A stretch of DNA of 64,000 nucleotides. It comes from Pseudomonas sp. 8AS. GTDB taxonomy: Bacteria > Pseudomonadota > Gammaproteobacteria > Pseudomonadales > Pseudomonadaceae. The position numbers and the translations under genes are program-made. Shown in pieces: positions 7,613 to 15,507 of the stretch; within the stretch, counting starts at the first letter, position 1; each line of letters opens with the position of its first letter. The stretch spans positions 2,938,228 to 3,002,227 of the forward strand of contig NZ_LR733406.1 of the NCBI RefSeq assembly GCF_902506505.1, read 5' to 3'. The notes beneath the pieces are model-generated. The model was not told the origin of the DNA and did no database searches. It saw only the letters and a program-made list of their open reading frames with translations.

Positions 7613-8746
7613 TCATACGCTGACCAGGACGTCGCTGCGCACACCTTGCGCGCCGCGCTCGCCATCGGCCTGCTCGTCGAGAGCCGCTCGCGGCGCCTCT
7701 TCAGCGAACAGGGACGCCCCCTCGCGAGCCTGCCGCTGGCCGGACTGACTGTCGGCGCCGACCTGTACATCGACCTGCACGAAGTGCTGGCCGATCAGAT
7801 CCTGACGCAGGCGTTCGCTGGTCTGCTGCAACAGGCGTGCGACGTCGCCCTGGGCGGCATTGATGTGGATCTGCAGGCGCCCGCCCTCCTGGTTCAGACG
7901 GATCTCCAGGCTGCCCAGCTCGGCCGGATCGAGACGAATGGTGGCCTGCTGCTTGTTCTGCTTGAGCTGCAGCTCGACGCTGTCACGCAAGGCATTGAGC
8001 ATCTGCTCGCCCCACTTGGCTTCCGGCCCCTGCAGCTGCAGGCGCTGCTCCAGCGCCGCCGGGCGCGACAACGCACTGGCCGGATCGGCGCGCAAGGCCG
8101 TATCGGCCTGCGGCCGTGCAGGACTGCCCTCGCTGGCAGCCACGTCCAGTACCGGGGCAACGGCGTCGCCTGGCGCGCTCTCGGCGCCAGTGGCCAGGTC
8201 GGCCAACTGGCGCGCCGCGCTGTCCGGCAAAGCGACCGCAGCGGGCATGGCCTGCGAGCGCACCGCTGCGCTCGCCTCGACCGGCTCGCGGCCGGCGGCC
8301 GGCGCGAGGTCGAACGCGCCATTGTCCTGGCCTGCCCGCAACGGACTGCGGCTGCCGGCTGGCGACAAGCCGAGCACTGCCGCCTGAACCGTCGCCAGCA
8401 ACGCCGCAGCAGCACCGGCCGCCTCGTCCTGGACGGACTCGCCACGGGCCTGCACCTGGGTATCGCGCTGCGCCAGCAGGCTGCCGAGCAAGGCTTCGAC
8501 CTCGTCGACCGGCAGCTCGCGCACCTGCTCGCCGGCAGGCAGCAATAGCTCTGCCGGTGCATCACCCTGCGTGGCCGCGACCAGGGCCTCGGCGTTGCCA
8601 TCCGGCAGTTGGCCAGCCTCGACCGGCGCATCCAGCACGAATGCCGTCTCGCCCGCCTCCACGGCATCGCTGGCCGCGCTGCGTGGCGCCTCGGAGAGCG
8701 GGCCGCCGATGGCCGGCAACGCGGGAGTAGGGGTCAGTTGCAACAT
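7613..8746 (-). CDS. fliK: FliK (LafE), hook-length control protein
   Basis: 377 residues. The long N-terminal part (1-240) is Ala/Pro/Asp-rich and poorly conserved, as expected for a molecular ruler. The C-terminal Flg_hook domain (about 250-350) has 'QATIRLDPAELGSLEIRL' and 'GRLQIHINAAQGDVARLL', the part that switches FlhB substrate specificity from hook to filament proteins. It lies 18 bases after fliT in the late operon, in the position called lafE in Vibrio and Aeromonas. Confidence 0.88.
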   Translation of the reverse strand: MLQLTPTPALPAIGGPLSEAPRSAASDAVEAGETAFVLDAPVEAGQLPDGNAEALVAATQGDAPAELLLPAGEQVRELPVDEVEALLGSLLAQRDTQVQARGESVQDEAAGAAAALLATVQAAVLGLSPAGSRSPLRAGQDNGAFDLAPAAGREPVEASAAVRSQAMPAAVALPDSAARQLADLATGAESAPGDAVAPVLDVAASEGSPARPQADTALRADPASALSRPAALEQRLQLQGPEAKWGEQMLNALRDSVELQLKQNKQQATIRLDPAELGSLEIRLNQEGGRLQIHINAAQGDVARLLQQTSERLRQDLIGQHFVQVDVQVGADSQSGQRQAREGASLFAEEAPRAALDEQADGERGAQGVRSDVLVSV

Positions 8747-8764
8747 AGGTCTGCAGTGCTCTTC

Positions 8765-9064
8765 TCAGTCGTTCAGTTGCCGGTAGGCAGCGCTGCCTTC
8801 GGCGTATTGCAGGTGCGCCGTCAACAGCTTGCGCAGGCGTTCACACTCGTTTTCACAGCCCTGCAGAGCGCGCCCATGCAGCTGCTTGAGGCGCTGCCTG
8901 GCCGCCTGCAGTTCGGCGCTCGGCGGCACGCCGTCGAGCTGTTTCAGGGTTTCGCGGATGGCACTGTCGATACTGCCGAAAGACGCCCAATCCTTGCTCT
9001 GCAGGGCCTGCGTCAGACGCTCGTGGAGCGCCTGCAAGCGCTGCAACTCAACCGCGTTGGGCAT
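8765..9064 (-). CDS. fliT: FliT-like (LafD) flagellar chaperone
   Basis: A 99-residue helical protein if started at ATG 9064 (MPNAVELQRL), which overlaps the end of fliS by 17 bases; an upstream in-frame start at 9097 adds 11 residues. It has no membrane segment and a helix-rich composition. The assignment rests mainly on position: fliD-fliS-fliT is a conserved order, and LafD occupies this slot in other lateral clusters. FliT proteins bind the FliD cap protein before export. Confidence 0.7.
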   Translation of the reverse strand: MPNAVELQRLQALHERLTQALQSKDWASFGSIDSAIRETLKQLDGVPPSAELQAARQRLKQLHGRALQGCENECERLRKLLTAHLQYAEGSAAYRQLND

Positions 9065-9446
9065 TGACCGCGTCCCAGCCTTCGCGCAGGGTGCCAAGCA
9101 GCTTCACCACCTCGTCCAGTCCCTCGAGCGACAGGCTCACGCTGACATCGGACAGGCGATAGATGCAGTAGTCGTACAGGCGCGCCAGTTCATGCACCAG
9201 CTCGCCGCCGTTGTCGTAATCCAGGGCGCTGCTCAGGCCGTTGAGGATGTTCAGGCACTTTTCCAGCGAACGGCCCTTCTGCTCGAAACGCTTGGCCTCG
9301 ATATGCCCGCGGGCACGGGCCAGCTCGTCGAGCAGGCCGTCGAACAGCACCAGCACCAGCTGGTACGGCGAGGCCGCGGCGGCGCGGGCCTCGAGGTCGA
9401 CCGAGCGGTAGCTGTCGTAGGATTCATTCAGGTTGTAATTGCTCAT
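9048..9446 (-). CDS. fliS: FliS (LafC), flagellin export chaperone
   Basis: 132 residues with the FliS signatures 'YRSVDLEARAAAASPYQLVL', 'LFDGLLDELARARGHI' and a C-terminal four-helix bundle. FliS binds the C-terminus of flagellin, stops premature polymerisation and guides it to FlhA. Its ATG overlaps the fliD stop by four bases. Confidence 0.92.
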   Translation of the reverse strand: MSNYNLNESYDSYRSVDLEARAAAASPYQLVLVLFDGLLDELARARGHIEAKRFEQKGRSLEKCLNILNGLSSALDYDNGGELVHELARLYDYCIYRLSDVSVSLSLEGLDEVVKLLGTLREGWDAVNAQRG

Positions 9447-10771
9447 CCGAACATTCCCTGGGTCTGCTGCATGGACGACATGATTTCCATCATGTTGGTG
9501 TACTGGCGCAGGTAGCGGCCGTAATAGATTTCGTATTGCCGGTCGAGCGCTTCGTACTGATCCTGAACCCGGCCGATCTGCGCATTGATGAACTCCTTGC
9601 GGTTCTTCATCACGCCGTTGACGCTGCCGGTGTACACGGCAATGTTCTTGTCGATGCTGTCGATCAGGTTGTCTTTTTCGCTGAACAGCTTGTCCAGCCC
9701 GGCCGGGTCGGCGGCCAGCGCCTTGGCGAAACGTTCGGCATTCAGCGCCAGCTTGCCATTGCGATCGGCGGCGACGCCGAAGTCGATCAGGCTCTTGCCA
9801 CCAAAGGCGGTGCGCACCACCTGATTGAGCATGCTTTCGACCGAGCGAATACTCGAGTCGCCGGCCAGGCTGCCGCGTTCGCTATCCTTGCCGCCGCTGG
9901 CGGTCAGGCTGTCGAACGTCGACATCAGGGTGTTGAAGGCGTCGATGAAACTCTTCATCTTCGCCTCGGTGGCCGTCTTGTCCTGGCCTACGGTCAGGCT
10001 CAGCGGCGTTTCACCGGGCGCATGGGCCTTGGTGAAAGTCAGGCTGACGCCATCGATCATGTTGCTGAAGGTGTTGCTGGAATTGGTCAGCAACATGCCG
10101 GTCTCGCCACCCAGGCGTACCCTGGCATCCTTGGCAGCTGACAGCTCCGTCGCTGCACCGAGGAATCCGGCGCCGTCGGTGACGGTAATGGCATTGGCCG
10201 CGCCGCTCTCATTGCTGCTCAGCAGCAGGGTGTACAGCGGATCACCGTTGGCATCGGTACTGCGTACCACACTGGCAGTCATGCCGGTGTTGTCGGGGGC
10301 AGCATTGATCGCACTGGCCAGCTCGCTCAGCGAGACCGTGCCATCGCCATCGGCATCACTCACGCCCGCCAGATCGACCTCGAACGCCCGCGCCGCATCG
10401 CTACCCTGCTGGAATTTCAAGATACCGCTGGCCGGCACGCTGGCCAGACCGCTGAAGCCCAACTGATGAGAGCTGGCCAGTTGCTCGACGAAAAACTGAT
10501 AGTTACCTGGCGCCGCGCTGGCCGAAACGGTCGCGCTGGCGTAACCGGTCTGGCTGAAGGTGGCCGAGTTGATCAGCATGCTGCTGCCACCCGAGCGCAG
10601 CCCGGTCACGGCTGAGCGAAAGGACTTCAGCGCGCTGTCCAGCGTGCCCACCGCCTTGAGCTGGCTCTGGTAGGCCTTCTCGCTGTTTTGCGCGCGCGTC
10701 CAGGCACCCTGCACCTGGTAGTTGGCCAACTGGCTGGCCATGTTTTTTGCGTAATCGGTGTCGATCGCCAT
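9443..10771 (-). CDS. fliD: FliD (LafB), filament cap protein
   Basis: A 442-residue hook-associated protein 2. The N-terminal FliD_N region (1-100) and C-terminal FliD_C ('FIDAFNTLMSTFDSLTA', 'IDFGVAADRNGKLALNAE') are typical, and the end 'IMSSMQQTQGMFG' is helical. Residues 139-150 read DADGDGTVSLSE, a complete EF-hand calcium loop (Asp at 1, 3 and 5, Gly at 6, Glu at 12) in the exposed middle domain. It is the first gene of the late operon. A sigma-28-like promoter lies about 170 bases upstream, giving a long untranslated leader. Confidence 0.93.
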   Translation of the reverse strand: MAIDTDYAKNMASQLANYQVQGAWTRAQNSEKAYQSQLKAVGTLDSALKSFRSAVTGLRSGGSSMLINSATFSQTGYASATVSASAAPGNYQFFVEQLASSHQLGFSGLASVPASGILKFQQGSDAARAFEVDLAGVSDADGDGTVSLSELASAINAAPDNTGMTASVVRSTDANGDPLYTLLLSSNESGAANAITVTDGAGFLGAATELSAAKDARVRLGGETGMLLTNSSNTFSNMIDGVSLTFTKAHAPGETPLSLTVGQDKTATEAKMKSFIDAFNTLMSTFDSLTASGGKDSERGSLAGDSSIRSVESMLNQVVRTAFGGKSLIDFGVAADRNGKLALNAERFAKALAADPAGLDKLFSEKDNLIDSIDKNIAVYTGSVNGVMKNRKEFINAQIGRVQDQYEALDRQYEIYYGRYLRQYTNMMEIMSSMQQTQGMFG

Positions 10772-11133
10772 GGTACGGTACCTTCCTATAAGGATGATTT
10801 AGCAAGACTGGTGCCAAGGCCTGAAAGTCCCATTTCTCTAGGCTTGCAGGCTGGTACAAGGTGAAGAACCCTTTCCCCTCGGCGCCGCACGCGACAAAAG
10901 CGGAAAAGCGTCTTCCGCCCACGATGGGCCAATCCGTTCTCTATAAGGGCGACAGGGCGAGGTATGGACTTAAGCTCTAGCGGAGGAACACCCCCGCAGG
11001 GTGCGCCGTGCGCACCTGGAGCAATCCACGGGCTTGTGGTGCGCACGACGCACCCGCAGATCACTTCCAGGCGCAGCGATCACTACAGAGGAGCAAGGCC
11101 AACTGCGCTTGCGAGATGACAGGGCGGTACAGC
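10772..11133. other. Non-coding interval between fliD and flgN
   Basis: 362 bases without a supportable gene. It holds the fliD promoter motif (10941-10974) and its leader. GC-rich inverted repeats around 11000-11050 (GTGCGCCGTGCGCAC and GTGGTGCGCACGACGCAC) could form hairpins that end the flgMN transcript. Confidence 0.5.
10941..10974 (-). promoter_or_regulatory. Putative LafS promoter of the fliD-lafU late operon
   Basis: On the minus strand CTTAAG (10974-10969), 15 bases, then GTCGCCCTTATAG (10953-10941). The halves and spacing match the element before lafA. Confidence 0.6.
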
Positions 11134-11580
11134 TCAGTAGGCGTGACCGTGCGGCGCATACAGCTCGCTGCGCGTGGAGTCCGCCAGCAGCTGTTCGATG
11201 ATTTCGTGGTGCATGGCCAGCAAGCGGCCATTGCGCTCGTTGTAGCCGGCGCAGCGGCTTGCCGCCTCACCAAGCGCGACCCAGCAACTTTCCAGCTGCT
11301 GGCGGGCAACCCCGGAGAATCTCTGCAACAGGCCATGCATGGCCTGGGCGCCCTGCCCCAGGCCAAGCGCAGCCAGCGCCTTGCTGCGACGCTGGGCACG
11401 CGCACGCACCAGCTCGCAACAGGCGGTGATTTGCTCATTGAGCGGATCGATCTGGCTGCTGTCGCGGCGCAATAGCGCCTGGTGCAACTCCGGCAGCAAG
11501 CCTTCCAGGCGCTGATAATCCTGCAGGTCGTCACGCACGTCCTGCGCCAGGATGGCCAGCAACCGCTCGGCTTGTGTCAC
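11134..11580 (-). CDS. flgN: FlgN, chaperone of hook-filament junction proteins
   Basis: A 148-residue all-helical protein with a FlgN-like pattern: 'LAQDVRDDLQDYQRLEGLLP' near the start and 'YNERNGRLLAMHHEIIEQLL' near the end. FlgN binds FlgK and FlgL and delivers them to the export gate. The ATG overlaps the flgM stop by four bases, the standard flgMN arrangement. Confidence 0.85.
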   Translation of the reverse strand: MTQAERLLAILAQDVRDDLQDYQRLEGLLPELHQALLRRDSSQIDPLNEQITACCELVRARAQRRSKALAALGLGQGAQAMHGLLQRFSGVARQQLESCWVALGEAASRCAGYNERNGRLLAMHHEIIEQLLADSTRSELYAPHGHAY

Positions 11581-11861
11581 GCGTCGCTACCGCGGTGATA
11601 GCTCAGCATGCTCTGCGCCAGGCTGGCACTGTCCAGCTTGATTTCACCGCCGGCCAGAGCCGCCTTGAGCTCGGCGACCTTGGCAAAGTCGACCACCGGC
11701 AGGCTGTCGAGCACCGCCTGCAGCTTTTCCAGGGGCAGGCCATCGGCCAACTGCTGCGCCGAGCGCGTATCAACCGTCGGTGCTGGCTGCGCCTGACGCG
11801 GCGCAGCCTGAGTCTCCACCGGAGCGGTAAAGATGCTTTGTTGAGTACGGCTGATTTCCAT
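11577..11861 (-). CDS. flgM: FlgM, anti-sigma-28 factor
   Basis: 94 residues from ATG 11861 (MEISRTQQSIF), chosen because GGTGA lies a few bases upstream; an upstream in-frame ATG (11873) and GTG (11918) exist, but the GTG lies inside the promoter motif. The N-terminal half is disordered and the C-terminal half has the sigma-binding helices ('VDFAKVAELKAALAGGEIKL', 'SLAQSMLSYHRGS'). FlgM would sequester LafS until it is secreted through the completed hook-basal body. Confidence 0.88.
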   Translation of the reverse strand: MEISRTQQSIFTAPVETQAAPRQAQPAPTVDTRSAQQLADGLPLEKLQAVLDSLPVVDFAKVAELKAALAGGEIKLDSASLAQSMLSYHRGSDA

Positions 11862-11892
11862 GGGAATCACCATTACAAGGGGGCTTACCAGT

Positions 11893-11923
11893 GATAGGCG
11901 ACCGACTGCCCCCGGCACTTAAA
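11893..11923 (-). promoter_or_regulatory. Putative LafS promoter of flgMN
   Basis: On the minus strand TTTAAG (11923-11918), 15 bases, then GTCGCCTATC (11902-11893), followed about 30 bases later by the flgM ATG. It differs from the lafA element by one base in the -35 half. FlgM made from a LafS promoter would give feedback on LafS. Confidence 0.6.
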
Positions 11924-11990
11924 TTATTTTTTCGCCGGCCCCGCACAGGCTGCCGCGCCCACCCTCTTTAGGCTGGCCAGCAGCAACAGG

Positions 11991-12416
11991 TCAAGCACCC
12001 TGTGCCCGCCACCAGGCCTGGGCAGCCAGGCCGTCCTGGATCTTCTGCTCCTGCTGGGCCAGCTGGACCTGCCACTCGGCCAGCTTGCCGTCGAGGAACT
12101 GGCTGACGATCTTCTCGCTGCGCATGGCCGCCAGCAACTCGCCCTGGATGCGCGCCAGCGTCTGCTCGGCCAGGCCCAGCTCCTTGCGCTGCAGCTCGAC
12201 CATCTTGTGCAGGATGACCTTGTAACGCTGCTGGTTATCGCGCTGCAGGCTGGTACCCAGTGGCACCTCGAAGCCGAGCAGGCGCGACAGGCCGGTAATG
12301 TTGTTGCGATAGCGCTGGCAGAGGTTCTGCTGGTAATTGACCCGCCCGAGCATCTGCTGCACCTGGCTGCCACGCAGGCTGGCCAGGCGGCCGAGCACAT
12401 CGAGTTGTTGCCTCAT
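11991..12416 (-). CDS. fliJ: FliJ, export apparatus stalk/chaperone escort
   Basis: A 141-residue coiled-coil protein from ATG 12416, which overlaps the fliI stop (ATGA). It is rich in Gln, Leu and Arg with the antiparallel coiled-coil pattern of FliJ ('RYKVILHKMVELQRKELGLA'). FliJ fits into the FliI hexamer like the gamma subunit of F1 and recycles chaperones. It is the last gene of the lafK-to-fliJ operon. Confidence 0.85.
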   Translation of the reverse strand: MRQQLDVLGRLASLRGSQVQQMLGRVNYQQNLCQRYRNNITGLSRLLGFEVPLGTSLQRDNQQRYKVILHKMVELQRKELGLAEQTLARIQGELLAAMRSEKIVSQFLDGKLAEWQVQLAQQEQKIQDGLAAQAWWRAQGA

Positions 12417-13735
12417 GGCTGCATCAGCCCCCGCAATTGCTGAATACATTCGTCCAGATCGGCACCCTCGCCCACCTCCTGGCGCAGGAAGCGCTCCAGA
12501 CGCGGCGCCAGCTGCACCGAGCGGTCGGTCTTGGCATCCATGCCGGGGGTGTAGCCGCCGAGGGGGATCAGCTCCTTGATCTTCTCGTAGGTGCTGGAGT
12601 ATTCCTTGAACAGCCGCGCCGCACCGCGCTGCTCGGGCGTGCTGACCTGGCTCATGCAGCGGCTCACCGAGGCAGCAATGTCGATCGCCGGGTAATGGCC
12701 GACATCGGCCAGCCGGCGCGACAGCACGATGTGGCCGTCGAGAATCGCCCGCGCACAGTCGACAATCGGGTCCTGGTGGTCGTCACCTTCGGCCAGCACG
12801 GTGTAGATGGCGCTCAGGCTGCCCCGCTCGCTCTCGCCGTTGCCGGCGCTTTCCACCAGTTCCGGCAACAGGCCGAATACCGAAGGTGGATAACCCTTGG
12901 TCGCGGGCGGCTCGCCAAGGGCCAGGGCGATCTCGCGCTGGGCCATGGCGTAGCGTGTCAGCGAATCGACCAGCAGCAGCACGTCGTGGCCCTGGTCACG
13001 AAAATACGCGGCGATGCTGTGGCACAGCTCGGCGGCCTTGAGCCGCATCAGTGGCGACTCGTTGGCCGGCGCCACCACCACCACGGCCTTGCGCAGGCCT
13101 TCCTCGCCGAGGGAATGGAGGAGGAATTCCTGCACCTCGCGACCGCGCTCGCCGATCAGGCCAACCACCACCACATCGGCCTTGGTCTGTCGGGTGATCA
13201 TGCCCAGCAGCACGCTTTTGCCCACCCCGCTGCCGGCGAACAGGCCCACCCGCTGGCCCTTGCCCAGGGTCAGCAGGGCGTTGATTGCGCGCACGCCAAC
13301 ATCCAGCGATTCCTCGACCGGGCGGCGCTTGAGCGGATTGACCAGCGGCAACTCGGTCGGCAGGGTGTCGCGCCCCTCCAGGCGGCCACGATCATCCAGC
13401 GGCTCGCCCAGGCCGTTGACCACCCGCCCCAGCCAGGACTCGTCGATGCGCAGCGGCGCCTCGTCATTGGCCGGGAACACCCGCGAGCCGGCAGTCAGGC
13501 CGACCGGCTTCTTGAACGGCATCAGGTAGGTGATGTCGCGGTCGAAACCGACCACCTGGGCTTCCAGCAGGGTGCCATCGGCCTGTTCGATATGGCAGCG
13601 CTGGCCGGTCATGCGCCGGCAGCCGAGGCTTTCCAGGAGCAGCCCGGAAACCCGCACCAGGCGCCCACTGACCTTGGCCAGCTTGACGCTGTCGAGCGAA
13701 CGCAGTGCCTCGTCGAGCTGGAATGAGCGGACCAT
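12413..13735 (-). CDS. fliI: FliI, flagellum-specific ATPase
   Basis: A 440-residue type III export ATPase related to F1-beta. The Walker A motif is GLFAGSGVGKS and the Walker B region is 'DVLLLVDSLTRYAMAQREIA'; 'GERGREVQEFL' is also diagnostic. It powers delivery of export substrates with FliH and FliJ. It follows fliH by 3 bases and overlaps fliJ, within the basal-body operon. Length and domain order are normal. Confidence 0.96.
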   Translation of the reverse strand: MVRSFQLDEALRSLDSVKLAKVSGRLVRVSGLLLESLGCRRMTGQRCHIEQADGTLLEAQVVGFDRDITYLMPFKKPVGLTAGSRVFPANDEAPLRIDESWLGRVVNGLGEPLDDRGRLEGRDTLPTELPLVNPLKRRPVEESLDVGVRAINALLTLGKGQRVGLFAGSGVGKSVLLGMITRQTKADVVVVGLIGERGREVQEFLLHSLGEEGLRKAVVVVAPANESPLMRLKAAELCHSIAAYFRDQGHDVLLLVDSLTRYAMAQREIALALGEPPATKGYPPSVFGLLPELVESAGNGESERGSLSAIYTVLAEGDDHQDPIVDCARAILDGHIVLSRRLADVGHYPAIDIAASVSRCMSQVSTPEQRGAARLFKEYSSTYEKIKELIPLGGYTPGMDAKTDRSVQLAPRLERFLRQEVGEGADLDECIQQLRGLMQP

Positions 13736-13738
13736 GGC

Positions 13739-14434
13739 TTAGTCCTGGGGCAGCTTGAGATGGTCAGCCAGGGCGTCCATGCACGAATCCAGGCGCTGCT
13801 GGCAGCCGATGTCGGCCTCGGCCTGAGCCGTCACCACCCGGCATTCGCCCAGACCCAGGCGCTCGTCCGGCAGCAAGCGCCACTGCGCGGCACGCTCCGG
13901 TGCCAGATCGCGCAGGCGCTGGTACTCCTCGGGGTTGAGCAGCACCTGCACCTCGCCCGGATCGCCCGGCATGCTGGCCAGGGCCTCCTCGGCCAGAGAC
14001 AGCAACTGCGTCGGGTTGAGGGTCAACTCGCAGCGGATCACCTGCTTGGCCACTTTGCTCACCAGCTCAAGCAGCTCCTGACGACGCTTGTCTTCCAGTT
14101 CGGTCCTGAAGCGGCGCAATTCGTCGAGCATGCCGTCGATGGGCTGACTGACCCGATCAAAGGCCTCGCGGCCCTGCTGGCGACCTTCTTCACGGCCCAG
14201 GCGCAAGCCTTCTTCGCGCCCCTCGGCGAAGCCGCCCTCGCGACCGGCGGAACGGCCTTGCTGCAGACCCTCCTGATAGCCCTTGTCCATGCCCTGCTGG
14301 AAGCCATCGGCAATCGCCCGCTGACGGCTGACCGGATCGCCATCCCACACCTCGCCACGCGGCTCGCGGCAGCGCGGCGGAAAGTGGTACGGCCGCCAGT
14401 TGCGATCACCGCCCTTGATGATTTTTTTATCCAT
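13739..14434 (-). CDS. fliH: FliH, negative regulator/peripheral stalk of FliI
   Basis: 231 residues from ATG 14434 (MDKKIIKGG), preferred over GTG 14446 because a GAGAG ribosome site sits at proper distance. The centre has Gly-x-x-x-Gly-like repeats ('QGMDKGYQEGLQQGRSAG', 'EGREEGLRLGREEG') typical of FliH, followed by the C-terminal domain homologous to the F-ATPase b/delta stalk. FliH dimers tether FliI to the C-ring protein FliN. Confidence 0.9.
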   Translation of the reverse strand: MDKKIIKGGDRNWRPYHFPPRCREPRGEVWDGDPVSRQRAIADGFQQGMDKGYQEGLQQGRSAGREGGFAEGREEGLRLGREEGRQQGREAFDRVSQPIDGMLDELRRFRTELEDKRRQELLELVSKVAKQVIRCELTLNPTQLLSLAEEALASMPGDPGEVQVLLNPEEYQRLRDLAPERAAQWRLLPDERLGLGECRVVTAQAEADIGCQQRLDSCMDALADHLKLPQD

Positions 14435-14442
14435 GGGCGCTC

Positions 14443-15507
14443 TCACTCCACCGTCTGTTCACGGAACAACTGCAACTGGATATCGCCCTGGGCCGCCAGA
14501 TCGCGCACCACGACCATGATGTCCTTGCGCACCTGCTCGATGCGGCTGATCGGCACCGGCCCCTGACGGCGCTTGATGGCGTCCATCTGCTGCGCCTGGC
14601 GCTTGGGCATGGCGCCCTGAATGGCCTTGACCAGGGCTGGCTCGGCGCCCTTGAGCGCGACCACCCACTCGTCCAGCGGGATGGCTTCGAGCAGTGCCTC
14701 GAGCACTTCGTTGCTCTGCTTGGAGAGGATGAAGAAGTCGTACATTTCCTCCTCGATCTTGCCCACCAACTCCTCGTCGTGGGCGCGCAGCAGCTCGAAC
14801 ATCTGGTCGCGGTTGCCCTTGAAGCGGTTCATGATGTCCGCCGCCTGCTTGACCCCGCGCACCAGGGCGCCCTGGGTGGACAGCACCGACAGGCTGCGCT
14901 CGATCAGATCACCCAGCTCGGCAATCACATCGCCATTGACCTCGCTGAGGTTGGCGATGCGATACAGCAGTTCGTCCTGGTGCTCGCGCGGAATGCACTC
15001 CAGCACCTGACTGGCCATGCCCGGCGGCAGAAAGGCGAGAAATACAGCCTGCATCTGCAGGTGTTCCTTGGCCAGCAACGCAGCGAACTGGCGCGGGTCG
15101 ATCCACTCCAGCTTGGCCATCTGCGCGCGAATCTCTTCGCCGTAGATGCTGTCCAGCAGGTTGCGGGTGATCTCGCTGCCCAGCGCCTTGCTCAGCATGC
15201 CCGACAGGTAAGTGCGCGAGGCGCCCTTGATGCTGCTCTGCTCCTTGTAATCGTCGAAGAAACGCCCGATCACATCGGAAACCATCGGCAGCTTGACGTT
15301 GGACAGGCGCGCCATGGCCTGGCTGATGCCGATGATTTCCTCGCGCGAAAAGTGCCGCAGCACACCGGCGGAGACCTCGTTACCCATGCTCAGCATGAGG
15401 ATCGCGGCCTGCTCCATGGAGCTTATCGAACGCAACTGGCTACGCACCGGCAGGTTGCTGCCGGCGGCGCCCGGCTCGTCAGGCGACGGGGTTGGCTGCT
15501 CTTTCAT
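14443..15507 (-). CDS. fliG: FliG, lateral motor switch (torque) protein
   Basis: A 354-residue C-ring protein binding FliF at its N-terminus, FliM in the middle and the stator at its C-terminus. The middle domain has 'EHQDELLYRIANL', close to the EHPQ-type motif. The torque region begins at 'ALKGAE' (residue 286 = E. coli Lys264). Ungapped alignment keeps Arg281 (R303) but replaces Asp288/Asp289 by Ala310/Ile311, adds Lys-Arg-Arg at 312-314, and puts Pro at the Arg297 position. The gene starts 29 bases inside the end of fliF. Confidence 0.94.
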   Translation of the reverse strand: MKEQPTPSPDEPGAAGSNLPVRSQLRSISSMEQAAILMLSMGNEVSAGVLRHFSREEIIGISQAMARLSNVKLPMVSDVIGRFFDDYKEQSSIKGASRTYLSGMLSKALGSEITRNLLDSIYGEEIRAQMAKLEWIDPRQFAALLAKEHLQMQAVFLAFLPPGMASQVLECIPREHQDELLYRIANLSEVNGDVIAELGDLIERSLSVLSTQGALVRGVKQAADIMNRFKGNRDQMFELLRAHDEELVGKIEEEMYDFFILSKQSNEVLEALLEAIPLDEWVVALKGAEPALVKAIQGAMPKRQAQQMDAIKRRQGPVPISRIEQVRKDIMVVVRDLAAQGDIQLQLFREQTVE

